Assembly (NCBI GenBank): GCA_014378485.1
Contig: JACMNO010000082.1
Coordinates: 1 to 64,000, forward strand
Length of the DNA stretch: 64,000 nt
Direction of reading: 5' to 3'
Source: Bacteroidia bacterium
GTDB lineage: Bacteria; Bacteroidota; Bacteroidia; B-17B0; Aurantibacillaceae
The translations under genes were made by a program, and so were the position numbers. This document shows, piece by piece, positions 42,311-52,949 of the stretch; within the stretch, counting starts at the first letter, position 1; each line of letters opens with the position of its first letter. A model generated the notes under the pieces. That model searched no databases and was not told the origin of the DNA. It saw nothing but the letters and a program-made list of their open reading frames with translations.

Positions 42311-45300
42311 ATGAAACTACATAAATATTTGTTATTATTTTTCTGTTTTTGTTCTATTTTATTTTTAGGTCAAAGTCAATATGATAATTTACCAATTAGT
42401 GAAAAAATCCGTATCAAAGAAAGTAAATTAATTTCTTTTTCAATTGCCAGATCAGGCTTTGGTTCTAATTCTGTTATATTAACTACAGGGCCCGAGCAGG
42501 ATTGCAATAGTGCTATTCCTGTTTGTCAAAACGTTTACACTACATCAACATCGTATTCAGGAAACGGCTCTAATCAAGAGATTCCTGGGAATACGTGTCT
42601 TGGCAGCAACGAATTAAATTCTGTTTGGTATACATTTACAAGCAGTTCTGGCGGTAACATTGCATTTAATATTACACCAAATGTTCTCGGTCAAGATTAT
42701 GATTTTGCATTATACAATATTACTGGAGCTAACTGCTCTGCCATTGGTAGCGGAGCATTAACCCCTGTGCGCTGCAATTTCTCCGCAACTGGAGGAGTAA
42801 CCGGTTTATCTTCTTCCGGTACCAATGCCTCAGAACCTGCTAGTGGTCCAAATCAAAGTACAGTATTAGCAACAACGGCAGGCCAAACCTACGTGCTAAT
42901 CATCAGCAATTATTCCTCATCTTCTAATGGTTATACACTTGATTTTACACCCGGTTCAGCGAGTATTTTCGATGTAACTCCCCCTACTATTTCAGGAGTT
43001 ACAGCCCCATGTGGGTCAAATTCAGTTGTTTTTAATGCAAGTGAACAAATAAAGTGCAGCACTATAGCAGCAAATGGAAGCGATTTTACAATTACCGGTA
43101 CTGGTGGCCCTTATGTAGTATCAGCAGCAGCCGGTCAAAACTGTGGTGTAAATACAGCGCAGATAAACTTAACCATTTCTCCGGCATTAAGTGGTGCAGG
43201 TCCATGGACAGTGGGAGTAACTACCGGTAGTGATGGAAATACCTTACTTGATTTATGTGGTAATGCCATGGCACCACAAACTAAAACTTTTACAACCGTA
43301 TCTCCTTTGGCTACAATAAGTGGACCCAGTAATGTTTGTAAAGGCTCTACTTTTGCGCTAACAGCATCCAGTGCCAGTTCTTATACATGGTCAGGTGTTG
43401 CAGTGCCAGCTGGGCAACAAAATCAGCAAGCGATTACAATTACAGCTAATGTTGCAGGTACATTAAATTTTACAGTAATTGTTTCAAATGGAACATGTGG
43501 CAATTCAGTTGTTACAAAAGCAGTTACTGTAACTGATGCGCCAATCGCTAACTTTAGTGTTATACCATCGTTAACCGTTTGTGCCGGAACGTCAATAACG
43601 TTTACAAATATTTCAACTTACCCATGCAGTTCTTTAGGCTTAGGGTTAAACCAATGTAATTGTGGTTCATTTGGATGCAATACTACCTCAAATCAAGGAA
43701 CTTTCGCAACCTACTTATGGACCTTTGGAGATGGAGGAACAGCCTTTTACCTGGGTGGTAACCCTGCTTCCAATTTTAGCCCTAATCATACTTATTCTTC
43801 TGCAGGAACGTATGTAGTAAGCTTAAATGCCTCCGGATTAATCAACACTTGCAGTAATACTAAAAATTTAACCATTACGGTTTTACCAGCCACTCCGGCC
43901 TTAACAGTATCGCCAACTGCCACTATTTGCCCCGGACAAAACAGTACAATAACTGCCAACGGTGGCACAACATACACATGGACGCCGGGAGCAACTTTAA
44001 ATACAGTAAGCAGCGGAACCGTTATTGCTTCTCCAACCATCACAACTACTTATAGTGTAAGTTCTCCTGGTTGCAGTGGTAACCAAACATCAACGGTACA
44101 AGTCGTAGTTGGAGGCACACCCCCCGCTATTGGAACTATCAGCGGGACAACTACCATTTGCCCGAATGCTACAGGAATAACTTATTCAGTCACTAACGTA
44201 GCCAGCACTAGCTATACCTGGTCGGTGCCGGCGGGCGCAATAATTGTATCAGGAGCTGGTTCAAACGCCATCATTGTTAATTTTGGTTCAGCGGCAGGAA
44301 CTGTTTCTGTTTTTGCTCTTGGAACATGTGGTTCTGCTACAGCTGCAATAGCTGTTAGTTTAAACCCTGCTTTAACTTTAACCGTTACTCCAAACAATAC
44401 AGGCATTTGTGCTGGAAGTTCTGCGACCCTTACCGCTAGTGGAGCCACTAATTTTACATGGAGTCCTGCAGGTACTTTAAGTTCTCCTAATGGATCTACT
44501 GTTGCAGCAAGTCCTACTGTTTCAACTATTTATACTATAATAGGCGCTACTGGAACCTGCACAGGTTCAGCTACCGCAACAGTAACAATGAATTCTTCTT
44601 TAACTCTAACACTTACTTCCAACACTCCAACGGTCTGTCCTGGTAGTTCTGCATTACTGGATGCCAATGGGGCCGCCAATTATACATGGAGTCCTGCGGG
44701 AACTTTAAATACTGCCAACGGTTCGAATGTAACTGCTACACCTTTATCCAATACGATCTACACAGTAATTGGTTCCAGTGGTACCTGCACCGGTTCCGCA
44801 ACTATTTCATTAGGCATCGGCGCCTGTGTATCGAGTGGTTGTAATTTAGCTGCCATTCGCTCTGCATTAACTTCTGCCGGTAATATTGAATTATTGGGAA
44901 TGAATAATTCCTGTAGCCTTTATTTTATCAATCCTCAATTTATGACTGGCCCACAGGCGCAGGCTTATGCTCAAACATTCGGGGCTAATTTAATTTCCGT
45001 TCAATCATCTTCAGAAAATGCAGATCTCGTTCAGGCACTTTCCAATCAGGGGTATTCTTCAAATGTAATCTGGATAGGATATAGCGATGCTGTTTCTGAA
45101 GGATCTTTTGTCTGGTATGATGGTTCTCCATTGTCCTATTCTAATTGGGCACCGGGAGAGCCAAATGATGCGGGAGGTGTAGAAGATTGTACACAGATTT
45201 ATCCAGATGGTATGTGGAACGACCTTAACTGTGCAGGTTACAATTCTTTATCAGTAATAGAAGTGAATCTTTGTCCGCAAGTTGCGGTTAGTAATCCACC

Positions 45301-48300
45301 TATTAGTTGCCCCGGAACAAACGTCACTCTCAACGCCAGTACTTTATTGGGTTCTCCGGGTTACACCTATACATGGGTACAATCGGCATCAGAAACATTT
45401 ACCAATACCAGTGCTCCCGGCAATACTGACCAGATAACGGTTAGCTCCTTTGCGGCTAATACATTTACTGTTTATTCTGAAGACCGTTATTCTTGTCCTC
45501 AGTCTGCAATAGTGAGCTTGAGTGTAAATCCTTCACCAACGATAACAGCCAACAATGCAACAATTTGCGCTGGACAAACTGCCACCTTAACAGCAACTGG
45601 CGCTGTTACTTACAGCTGGATACCAGGAACCGGCTTAAGTGCTACTATCGGAGCTGTTGTTACAGGAACTCCCCCTTCTTCCCAAAATTATACAGTGATT
45701 GGAATGGATGCCAACGGATGTTTGAATGGAACCATAACAGCGATCACTGTCAATTCAGTACCTGTCATTGGTGTTTCCCCTAACTCTACCATTTGCCCGC
45801 AGGCCTCAACTGCATTAACAGCCAGCGGAGCAACTTCCTACACGTGGTCGCCATCCTCATCTTTAAGTTCAGCAAATGGAAGCACAGTCACTGCAAGTCC
45901 GGCTGCTTCTACTACCTATACGGTGAGTGGATTTTCAGGAAATTGCATTGGAACCAATACAGTTTCAGTAAATGTTGCCGGAGGTGGATTTCCACCAAAT
46001 GTTTATATCATTCAAAAAAACGCTTTATGTGATACGTCTGTTTTAAACTGGGTGAATGTCACTTCCGTAACCCCTTCACTTGCACAAGGAACTTTACCAA
46101 ATGGAATTACCGTAAATGCCACGCATTCTAACGGTGGCTTGTCTACCACACCATCTATGTTCAGCGGTGGTTCATTTCCTACAACCTACAGTGTGCCCAT
46201 TGGTTCAACTACTATCAGGAATGATCTTGGTGGAACCTTTAATTTCTGTTTCAGCCAGCCGGTTATTAATCCGCAGATCGCTTTCGCCAGTATCGGACAG
46301 GTAGGGCTTCCAATAACCATCAACACTTCAGTTCCATACCAGGTAGTATGGGTGGGAAGTGGTATGAACTATGTGAATTCAACCTCCATGATCGGGTCAG
46401 AAGGATTCACCATCATTCGTTTCCCGGGCGTTCATACTTGTGTTTCTTTAAACTATATTGGAGATGAAACCTATTGCAATCTTGCTTTTGGTGTAATGGA
46501 TGCCGTTTGTCAGGGACAACCCATTTGTCCGGGCGCATCTATCGAGCTGATTGGAAACGGTGCAACTACTTATTCGTGGAACAATGGGGCCACAACCACT
46601 ACTATTTCTCCTGCTCCACTAGTAACCACTACTTATTCAGTGGTTGGGGTTACTCCTCAAGGTTGCTCAAATACAGCTACCACTACAGTAGTAGTGCTTC
46701 CCACTCCAACTATTACAGTGAACAATTCTACCATTTGTATCGGACAACAAACAGCTACTTTAACAGCTAACGGTGCCGCCACTTACACATGGGCACCACC
46801 AACAGGACTGAGCGCGACAACAGGATCTGTGGTTACAGGAACTCCGGTTGCTTTCCAGAACTATACCATCACCGGTACTGGTGCCAATGGCTGTATTAAT
46901 GATACAACCGCCAATATTGTAGTGAACCAGTTGCCAAATATTACCGTGAACAGTTCTACTATTTGTCTCGGACAACAAACGGCTACCTTAACTGCAACCG
47001 GAGCCATGACTTATAGCTGGATCCCCGGAACGGGACTAAGTGCCACCACAGGCTCCATGGTTACCGGAACACCTGCTGCCACTCAAAACTATACAGTAGG
47101 CGGCATGGATGCAAACGGCTGTATTAATGGCACAGTTACTACTATAGTAGTTAATCCTTTACCCACCATAACAGTTAACAGTGCTTCTATTTGTTTAGGT
47201 CAGCAAACAGCAACTTTAACAGCTACCGGAGCAGGTACTTACAGCTGGATACCTGGAACAGGATTAAGTTCTACAATTGGTTCTGTAGTAACCGGAACAC
47301 CCACTTCTTCTCAAAACTATACTGTGGCCGGAATTGATCTAAACGGTTGCATTAACGGAACAACAACGGCTATAACGGTTAATACTTTACCTCTTATTAC
47401 AGTTAACAGTGTTTCTATTTGTTTAGGACAACAAACAGCTACCTTAACAGCTAACGGTGCAAGCACTTATAGTTGGATTCCCGGAACCGGATTAAGTGCT
47501 ACAACTGGTTCTATTGTTACAGGTACTCCTGTATCTACTCAGGTTTATAATGTAGGTGGGATAGATGCCAATGGTTGTATTGGTATTACAACAACAACAA
47601 TTACAATTAACCCGCTGCCTGTTATAAGCGCTCCCGCAAATATGACTGTTTGTCCTTTATCTGCAAACACATTGACAACCAGCGGAGCATCTTCCTATAC
47701 GTGGTCGCCAAATATTTATTTAAATACCAACACATCTGCTACAGTTATCTCTACCCCATCTGTAACAACTACTTATACCATTGATGGTTTAACAGGTGCC
47801 TGTACTGCAAGTAATGTGGTAACCATTGTTGTAAACAATACTGTAGTGGTGAACGCTACTGCAAATACTCCTACGATATGCCCATTAGGAAATTCAAACA
47901 TCACTGCCACCGGTGCAACTACTTACACCTGGTCGCCGGCGTTAACATTAAGTGCTGCTAATGGAAGTACCGTGAGTTCAGCCCCATCAACTTCAACTAC
48001 CTACACTGTTATTGGTTCTACCAGTACCTGTACCAATTCAGCGCAAGTGGTTATTACTGTTACAACTAATCCGGTTATTTCAGTAAACAGCGTTCCTCCT
48101 GTAATCTGTAGTGGAAGCGCTTCAGCATTAGCTGCCAGCGGAGCAAGCACCTACGCATGGTCACCGGGAACAGGATTAAGCTCTACAAATGGATCCAATG
48201 TTAATGCAAATCCCAATACTACTTCTCTCTATAATATCATCGGAACCAGTCCACTAGGATGTACCAGTTTTACAACTATTACGTTAACGGTTGTTTCAAC

Positions 48301-49288
48301 ACCGACTTTAAACCCTTTTGCAAGCCCTAATGCTATTTGTGCGGGAAGTACTTCTACATTAACAGTTTTTGGTGCTTCCAGTTATACATGGTCACCAGGT
48401 ACTTCAATAAGTAACGTGAACGGAACGCCAACTGTTGCCACTCCTGCTTTTACAACAACTTATACAATCATCGGAACAAACGGAGTAGCACCTTACTTAT
48501 GTGCTGCTTCCAGCACCGTGCAGGTTATTGTGAAACCTAATCCTACTGTAACACCGGGACCAAATCAAACGATCTGTGAAGGAAAATCTGGACCAATTTA
48601 TGCTAACGGTGCTGCGGCTTACAGCTGGATCCCAACGACAGGCGTGATGAGCCCTAATGATTCTGTCTCCGATGCTTACCCACAGGTTACAACAACTTAT
48701 ACAGTAACCGGAACAACTAATAACTGTTCGACTACTGCCACATTACAGATAGTTGTAAATTCTTTGCCGGTGGTTTACGCCGGTGTGGATACCACCATCA
48801 ATATTGATAATACTATTACATTAATAGGAACCGGTTCTAACTACAACCAACTTGGTTTTTTGCCACCTTCCGATGTTCCTTTAAATTGTAACTATTGCCC
48901 TACGGTTACAGTGAATCCTCAGGATTATACCTGTTATACCTTAGAAGCAATCAGCGTAGCAGGTTGTAAGAATACGGATGTGGTTTGTGTTGCAGTAACC
49001 AAAGACTGGGATGTATTTATTCCTAATGCTTTTACACCTAACGATGATTTGGATAACGAGGTCTTTATCCCAATGGGTTATGGCATCAGCGAAATAAAGC
49101 TTACTATTTTTGATCGTTGGGGAAGTGTTATCTTTAAAAGCAATGATGAAACCAAAGGATGGGACGGAAAAGAAAAAGGCCGCATCTGCGCACAGGGCGT
49201 TTATATTTATCAGGCAGAGATTACTGCTATGTCTGGTGCAAAACTTCGAAAGACAGGACATGTGACGTTATTAGGTCGAATCAAATAA
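42311..49288 (+). CDS. Giant secreted adhesin with C-type lectin domain and T9SS type B (CHU_C) sorting domain
   Basis: A 2325-residue surface protein. Residues 1-22 form a signal peptide. Then come a beta-sandwich domain (about 60-216) opening DCNSAIPVCQNVYTT, an SbsA-like Ig domain (about 224-332), a PKD-type domain around residues 410-527 with FGDGGTAF, a series of about 75-80-residue Ig-like units of the GSSATLTASGATNFTWSPAG type, a C-type lectin domain (about 843-990, with SNWAPGEPNDAGGVEDC and WND), more Ig-like units, a distinct beta domain (about 1229-1400), a four-unit tandem repeat (about 1466-1769) and further Ig-like units. The end (about 2233-2325) is the gliding-associated C-terminal domain, IPNAFTPNDDLDNE to GHVTLLGRIK, the T9SS export signal. 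It probably binds sugars or surfaces. Start Met is followed directly by a hydrophobic leader. Confidence 0.9.
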   Translation: MKLHKYLLLFFCFCSILFLGQSQYDNLPISEKIRIKESKLISFSIARSGFGSNSVILTTGPEQDCNSAIPVCQNVYTTSTSYSGNGSNQEIPGNTCLGSNELNSVWYTFTSSSGGNIAFNITPNVLGQDYDFALYNITGANCSAIGSGALTPVRCNFSATGGVTGLSSSGTNASEPASGPNQSTVLATTAGQTYVLIISNYSSSSNGYTLDFTPGSASIFDVTPPTISGVTAPCGSNSVVFNASEQIKCSTIAANGSDFTITGTGGPYVVSAAAGQNCGVNTAQINLTISPALSGAGPWTVGVTTGSDGNTLLDLCGNAMAPQTKTFTTVSPLATISGPSNVCKGSTFALTASSASSYTWSGVAVPAGQQNQQAITITANVAGTLNFTVIVSNGTCGNSVVTKAVTVTDAPIANFSVIPSLTVCAGTSITFTNISTYPCSSLGLGLNQCNCGSFGCNTTSNQGTFATYLWTFGDGGTAFYLGGNPASNFSPNHTYSSAGTYVVSLNASGLINTCSNTKNLTITVLPATPALTVSPTATICPGQNSTITANGGTTYTWTPGATLNTVSSGTVIASPTITTTYSVSSPGCSGNQTSTVQVVVGGTPPAIGTISGTTTICPNATGITYSVTNVASTSYTWSVPAGAIIVSGAGSNAIIVNFGSAAGTVSVFALGTCGSATAAIAVSLNPALTLTVTPNNTGICAGSSATLTASGATNFTWSPAGTLSSPNGSTVAASPTVSTIYTIIGATGTCTGSATATVTMNSSLTLTLTSNTPTVCPGSSALLDANGAANYTWSPAGTLNTANGSNVTATPLSNTIYTVIGSSGTCTGSATISLGIGACVSSGCNLAAIRSALTSAGNIELLGMNNSCSLYFINPQFMTGPQAQAYAQTFGANLISVQSSSENADLVQALSNQGYSSNVIWIGYSDAVSEGSFVWYDGSPLSYSNWAPGEPNDAGGVEDCTQIYPDGMWNDLNCAGYNSLSVIEVNLCPQVAVSNPPISCPGTNVTLNASTLLGSPGYTYTWVQSASETFTNTSAPGNTDQITVSSFAANTFTVYSEDRYSCPQSAIVSLSVNPSPTITANNATICAGQTATLTATGAVTYSWIPGTGLSATIGAVVTGTPPSSQNYTVIGMDANGCLNGTITAITVNSVPVIGVSPNSTICPQASTALTASGATSYTWSPSSSLSSANGSTVTASPAASTTYTVSGFSGNCIGTNTVSVNVAGGGFPPNVYIIQKNALCDTSVLNWVNVTSVTPSLAQGTLPNGITVNATHSNGGLSTTPSMFSGGSFPTTYSVPIGSTTIRNDLGGTFNFCFSQPVINPQIAFASIGQVGLPITINTSVPYQVVWVGSGMNYVNSTSMIGSEGFTIIRFPGVHTCVSLNYIGDETYCNLAFGVMDAVCQGQPICPGASIELIGNGATTYSWNNGATTTTISPAPLVTTTYSVVGVTPQGCSNTATTTVVVLPTPTITVNNSTICIGQQTATLTANGAATYTWAPPTGLSATTGSVVTGTPVAFQNYTITGTGANGCINDTTANIVVNQLPNITVNSSTICLGQQTATLTATGAMTYSWIPGTGLSATTGSMVTGTPAATQNYTVGGMDANGCINGTVTTIVVNPLPTITVNSASICLGQQTATLTATGAGTYSWIPGTGLSSTIGSVVTGTPTSSQNYTVAGIDLNGCINGTTTAITVNTLPLITVNSVSICLGQQTATLTANGASTYSWIPGTGLSATTGSIVTGTPVSTQVYNVGGIDANGCIGITTTTITINPLPVISAPANMTVCPLSANTLTTSGASSYTWSPNIYLNTNTSATVISTPSVTTTYTIDGLTGACTASNVVTIVVNNTVVVNATANTPTICPLGNSNITATGATTYTWSPALTLSAANGSTVSSAPSTSTTYTVIGSTSTCTNSAQVVITVTTNPVISVNSVPPVICSGSASALAASGASTYAWSPGTGLSSTNGSNVNANPNTTSLYNIIGTSPLGCTSFTTITLTVVSTPTLNPFASPNAICAGSTSTLTVFGASSYTWSPGTSISNVNGTPTVATPAFTTTYTIIGTNGVAPYLCAASSTVQVIVKPNPTVTPGPNQTICEGKSGPIYANGAAAYSWIPTTGVMSPNDSVSDAYPQVTTTYTVTGTTNNCSTTATLQIVVNSLPVVYAGVDTTINIDNTITLIGTGSNYNQLGFLPPSDVPLNCNYCPTVTVNPQDYTCYTLEAISVAGCKNTDVVCVAVTKDWDVFIPNAFTPNDDLDNEVFIPMGYGISEIKLTIFDRWGSVIFKSNDETKGWDGKEKGRICAQGVYIYQAEITAMSGAKLRKTGHVTLLGRIK
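46706..47617 (+). repeat. Four tandem 228-bp repeats inside the giant adhesin
   Basis: Four in-frame units begin at 46706, 46934, 47162 and 47390, exactly 228 bases (76 residues) apart. Each reads about P-x-ITVN-x-x-(S/T)IC(L/I)GQQTATLT and includes the block SWIPGTGLS and VTGTP. A fifth, one-residue-shorter relative begins at 45536. Units are most alike in the second to fourth copies. Confidence 0.85.
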
Positions 49289-49306
49289 ATTATGGTTTTA
49301 CAAAAA

Positions 49307-49345
49307 AAAAAGTTCCTGTTAGAAATAACAGGGACTTTTTATTTC
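49307..49345 (+). terminator. Terminator after the giant adhesin gene
   Basis: A 15-bp stem (AAAAAGTTCCTGTTA with TAACAGGGACTTTTT, one G-T wobble) around the tetraloop GAAA lies 18 bases after the stop and is followed by TATTTCC. Confidence 0.85.
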
Positions 49346-49485
49346 CAGCATAAAACATTCCACCTACAAGGTATGATTTTGCGATAGAAAGGCATGGTTA
49401 ATAGTCAAAAAAACTGAATGAATGATGCGTCTATTAATTCGATTTTTTATATATTTATGCTTATTTTTAGATTATACCCACTCTC

Positions 49486-50682
49486 ATGGAAAACAAACAA
49501 GAAAATCCTGAAATCCTTAGAAGTAAATATATGCCGACGGCTGATTTTTATAGCCAGATCATTGATAGTTTGCAGGATTATTCGATATTTACCCTGGACA
49601 AAGAGTTCAAAATTAACAGTTGGAGTGCCGGTTCCACTAAAATATTTGGTTACGAAACTGATGAAGTAATTGGAAAACATTTTGACACTATATTTACTGA
49701 AGACGATATAAAAAGCGAAATTCCGAAAAAGGAAATTGAAATAGCTTTAAAAGATGGCCGCGCTACTGACAACCGATGGCATATCACAAAAAGCAAAAGC
49801 CTGTTTTATGCCTATGGACTGGTTTTTCCGCTCACAGGTATTAATGGTGAGATGCTAGGATATGTTAAGATCCTGCGTGACTTAACCGAAAGAAAGAACT
49901 CGGAAGATGCCATAAAAAAATATGTTAGAGAACTTGAAGAACTGAATACTCATAAAGAAAGTGTTCTTGCCATTCTTTCACACGATTTAAGAAGCCCATT
50001 GTCTGCTATTATTGGAACGGCAAAATATCTCAAAGATAATTTCCAAAAAATGAAACCAGAAGCTTTGCAGGAAATGCTCAACTTACTTTATCAATCATCA
50101 ACTGATGAATTAGATATGCTGGATTACCTTGTTGAATGGGCAAGAATAAAATATGCCGCTGAGATTTTTTCTCCAACAAAAATTGAACTCATCGAATACG
50201 TTGAGAAAGTTTTTGATACTTTGAACGAAACAGCGTCAATCAATACCATAAATCTACACCACGAAATTGAAGAAAAAACAAGTGTATTTGCTGACGGTAA
50301 AATGTTGCTTTCAGTCATTCAAAACATTGTATCAAATGCTATAAAACATACGAAAAAAGGAGGTTCAATAAAAGTTTCCGCAAAAAAGAAAGAGGATAAA
50401 TTAATTATTCAAATAAAGGACACCGGTGTCGGAATGTCTAAAGAAATAATGGAAAAGCTTTTTACGCCACAAATGAAAACGCTTGCCGCCACAAGAAAAG
50501 AAAACAAAGGTGCTGGTATTGGATTATTGCTGGTGAAAGGTTTCTTAGAAAGAAATGACGGCGAAATATGGGTTGAAAGTATTGAGGGCACCGGTTCTTC
50601 ATTTTATTTTACGTTACCAATTGATAAACCTTTAAATAAAATAAATAGTTCAGAAAATATTGAATTTGATTTAAAGCCTTAA
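49486..50682 (+). CDS. PAS-domain sensor histidine kinase
   Basis: A 398-residue soluble kinase. A PAS domain covers about residues 20-145 (DYSIFTLDKEFKINSWSAGS, GYETDEVIGKHF and the PAC-like LGYVKILRDLTERK). After a short coiled coil comes the dimerisation domain with the phosphorylated histidine in LAILSHDLRSPLSAIIGT (about residue 167), then the ATPase domain: N box VIQNIVSNAIKHTKKGG, G1 DTGVGMSKEIMEKLF, and G2 AGIGLLLVKGFLERNDGEIWV. No transmembrane segment or receiver domain is present and no response regulator is adjacent, so it is an orphan cytoplasmic kinase. The stimulus is unknown. Confidence 0.9.
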   Translation: MENKQENPEILRSKYMPTADFYSQIIDSLQDYSIFTLDKEFKINSWSAGSTKIFGYETDEVIGKHFDTIFTEDDIKSEIPKKEIEIALKDGRATDNRWHITKSKSLFYAYGLVFPLTGINGEMLGYVKILRDLTERKNSEDAIKKYVRELEELNTHKESVLAILSHDLRSPLSAIIGTAKYLKDNFQKMKPEALQEMLNLLYQSSTDELDMLDYLVEWARIKYAAEIFSPTKIELIEYVEKVFDTLNETASINTINLHHEIEEKTSVFADGKMLLSVIQNIVSNAIKHTKKGGSIKVSAKKKEDKLIIQIKDTGVGMSKEIMEKLFTPQMKTLAATRKENKGAGIGLLLVKGFLERNDGEIWVESIEGTGSSFYFTLPIDKPLNKINSSENIEFDLKP

Positions 50683-50802
50683 AATTATTTTTTTTACAAA
50701 AATAAATCCCTGTTATTTTTTGAATAGGGGATAAAATAGTTAACGTTCGAAATTATACTGCGCAGTTAAAAATATACTACGAACCTTTAATTATATAAAA
50801 TT

Positions 50803-50838
50803 AAAAAATCCCTTTAAGCTTTCACTTAAAGGGATTTT
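50803..50838 (-). terminator. Strong terminator after dnaK
   Basis: A perfect 14-bp stem (AAAATCCCTTTAAG / CTTAAAGGGATTTT) with a six-base loop lies 28 bases beyond the dnaK stop. On the minus strand it is followed by a T run. As it stands between convergent genes, it may also stop transcripts from the histidine kinase. Confidence 0.85.
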
Positions 50839-50866
50839 AAACTATTAAGACCTCAATTTGATATTA

Positions 50867-52786
50867 TTATTTTACTTCTTCGTAGTCAACATCGGTTACA
50901 TTTTCACCTTTGTTGTTTTCTGAATTTGTATTGTTGTTATCACCGCCCGGATTAGAATTATTATTTCCGTCCCCTTTCTGGTCGTTCATAGCTGCATACA
51001 TTTCAGTTGAAGCTGCTTCCCATGCGGCGTTTATCGCGGTGGTTGCGGAATCAATCGCTGCAAGATCTCTTGAGTCATGTGCCTTTTTAAGGTCATCTAA
51101 AGCTGTTTCAATGGTAGTTTTTTTGTCTGCAGGGATTTTTTCTCCAAATTCTTTCAATTGCTTTTCTGACTGGAAAATCAAACCATCAGCAGCATTGATT
51201 TTTTCTACTTCCTCTTTCGCTTTTTTATCAGCGTCGGCATTCAATTCAGCTTCACGTTTCATTTTCTCGATCTCTTCTTTGCTTAAACCAGAAGAAGCTT
51301 CTATACGGATATTTTGTGCTTTACCTGTTGCTTTATCTTTAGCAGAAACAGAAAGGATACCATTGGCATCAATATCAAATGTTACTTCTACCTGCGGAAC
51401 ACCGCGCGGTGCAGGCATGATACCATCTAAATTAAACTGGCCGATTGTTCTGTTATCTTTTGCCATCGGACGCTCGCCCTGTAACACATGTAACTGTACA
51501 CTTGGTTGGTTATCACTAGCTGTTGAGAATGTTTCTGTTTTTTTAGATGGAATGGTAGTATTGGATTCAATTAATTTAGTGAACACACCACCATAAGTTT
51601 CAATACCTAAAGATAATGGCGTTACGTCTAATAATAAAACGTCTTTTACTTCACCTGTTAATACTCCACCTTGGATCGCTGCTCCTAATGCAACAACTTC
51701 ATCAGGATTCACTCCTTTACTTGGAGATTTTCCGAAGAATTTTTCTACAGCTGCCTGGATAGCCGGGATACGGGTTGAACCACCTACTAATATAATTTCA
51801 TCGATATCAGAAGTTGATAAACCTGCATTTTTTAACGCTGATTTACATGGTTCAATGGTTTTTTTGATTAATCCATCAGCTAACTGTTCGAATTTTGATC
51901 GGGTTAACTGTTTCACTAAGTGTTTCGGGATACCATTTACCGGCATGATGTAGGGTAAGTTGATCTCTGAAGAAGTGGTGCTGGATAATTCAATTTTTGC
52001 TTTTTCAGCTGCTTCTTTTAAACGTTGCAGAGCCATAGGGTCTTTACGTAAATCAATACCTTCGTCCTTTTTAAACTCATCTGCTAACCAGTCAATGATC
52101 AAATGGTCAAAGTCATCACCACCTAAGTGAGTATCACCATCAGTTGATTTTACTTCAAATACACCATCACCTAATTCTAATACTGACACGTCATGCGTAC
52201 CACCACCGCAGTCAAAAACAACAATCTTCATGTCTTTACCTTTTTTGTCCATACCATAAGCAAGGGCAGCAGCTGTTGGTTCGTTAATGATCCGTTTTAC
52301 TTTTAATCCAGCAATTTCACCGGCTTCTTTAGTTGCCTGGCGCTGTGCATCATTAAAATAAGCCGGAACGGTAATTACCGCTTCATCCACGGTTGTTCCT
52401 AAGAAATCTTCAGCTGTTTTCTTCATTTTCTGTAAAATGATCGCTGAAATTTCCTGCGCTGAATAATTTCTATCATCAATTGATACTCTGGGAGTACCGT
52501 TATCGCCTTTAACAACTTTATATGTCATACGAGGGATCTCTTTCTGAGCTTCGTCAAAAGTAACTCCCATAAAACGTTTGATGGATGATATTGTTTTTGT
52601 TGGATTGGTAATAGCTTGTCTTTTTGCAGGATCACCTACTTTTCTTTCGCCACCCTCAACAAATGCTACTACAGAAGGAGTTGTTCTTTTGCCTTCATTA
52701 TTTGCAATAACAACAGCTTCATTTCCTTCCATAACTGCAACGCAGCTATTGGTTGTTCCTAAATCTATTCCTATAATTTTTCCCAT
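50867..52786 (-). CDS. dnaK: Molecular chaperone DnaK (Hsp70)
   Basis: DnaK binds unfolded segments of client proteins in an ATP-dependent cycle with DnaJ and GrpE. At 639 residues it is of usual length. The ATPase domain has [19 protein letters not shown], phosphate-2 [17 protein letters not shown], and [11 protein letters not shown]. The interdomain linker [19 protein letters not shown] and the substrate-binding VLQGER region follow. The lid ends with a Gly/Asn/Asp-rich spacer and the conserved acidic tail DVDYEEVK. Neither dnaJ nor grpE is adjacent, which is usual in this phylum. The gene stands alone between two hairpin terminators. Confidence 0.98.
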   Translation of the reverse strand: MGKIIGIDLGTTNSCVAVMEGNEAVVIANNEGKRTTPSVVAFVEGGERKVGDPAKRQAITNPTKTISSIKRFMGVTFDEAQKEIPRMTYKVVKGDNGTPRVSIDDRNYSAQEISAIILQKMKKTAEDFLGTTVDEAVITVPAYFNDAQRQATKEAGEIAGLKVKRIINEPTAAALAYGMDKKGKDMKIVVFDCGGGTHDVSVLELGDGVFEVKSTDGDTHLGGDDFDHLIIDWLADEFKKDEGIDLRKDPMALQRLKEAAEKAKIELSSTTSSEINLPYIMPVNGIPKHLVKQLTRSKFEQLADGLIKKTIEPCKSALKNAGLSTSDIDEIILVGGSTRIPAIQAAVEKFFGKSPSKGVNPDEVVALGAAIQGGVLTGEVKDVLLLDVTPLSLGIETYGGVFTKLIESNTTIPSKKTETFSTASDNQPSVQLHVLQGERPMAKDNRTIGQFNLDGIMPAPRGVPQVEVTFDIDANGILSVSAKDKATGKAQNIRIEASSGLSKEEIEKMKREAELNADADKKAKEEVEKINAADGLIFQSEKQLKEFGEKIPADKKTTIETALDDLKKAHDSRDLAAIDSATTAINAAWEAASTEMYAAMNDQKGDGNNNSNPGGDNNNTNSENNKGENVTDVDYEEVK

Positions 52787-52891
52787 AATATCTTAATTTA
52801 AATTGTTTTTTTTGTTATTTACGGTAAACAGTAGTCAATGTTTATGCCAATGACGAAAGGTTAATTATTTATGACAGGCTGGCACAAACAT

Positions 52892-52927
52892 AAAAAAACC
52901 ACCTAAAATTTGTCATTTTAGATGGTT
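52892..52927 (-). terminator. Terminator between lipoprotein gene and dnaK
   Basis: AACCACCTAAAA pairs with TTTTAGATGGTT (12 bp with one mismatch) across a seven-base loop, followed on the minus strand by a long T run. It ends the lipoprotein transcript and isolates dnaK. Confidence 0.7.
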
Positions 52928-52949
52928 AAAAGCGTATAAATTGGCAGAT

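Noticed and set aside
45493-46770. Several ORFs of 60-98 codons in alternative frames of the adhesin
   Set aside because: They follow the repeat structure of the real gene and are Cys/Trp/Ser-rich in a way typical of shifted reading of Thr/Ala/Gly-rich repeats.
42311-49288. Reading the adhesin repeats as a CRISPR-like or other non-coding array
   Set aside because: Units are 228 bases, contiguous without spacers, and remain in one open reading frame.
50910-51596. A 228-codon ORF on the plus strand opposite dnaK
   Set aside because: It is antisense to the conserved dnaK, has no signal or domain of its own, and long antisense frames are expected opposite strongly codon-biased genes.
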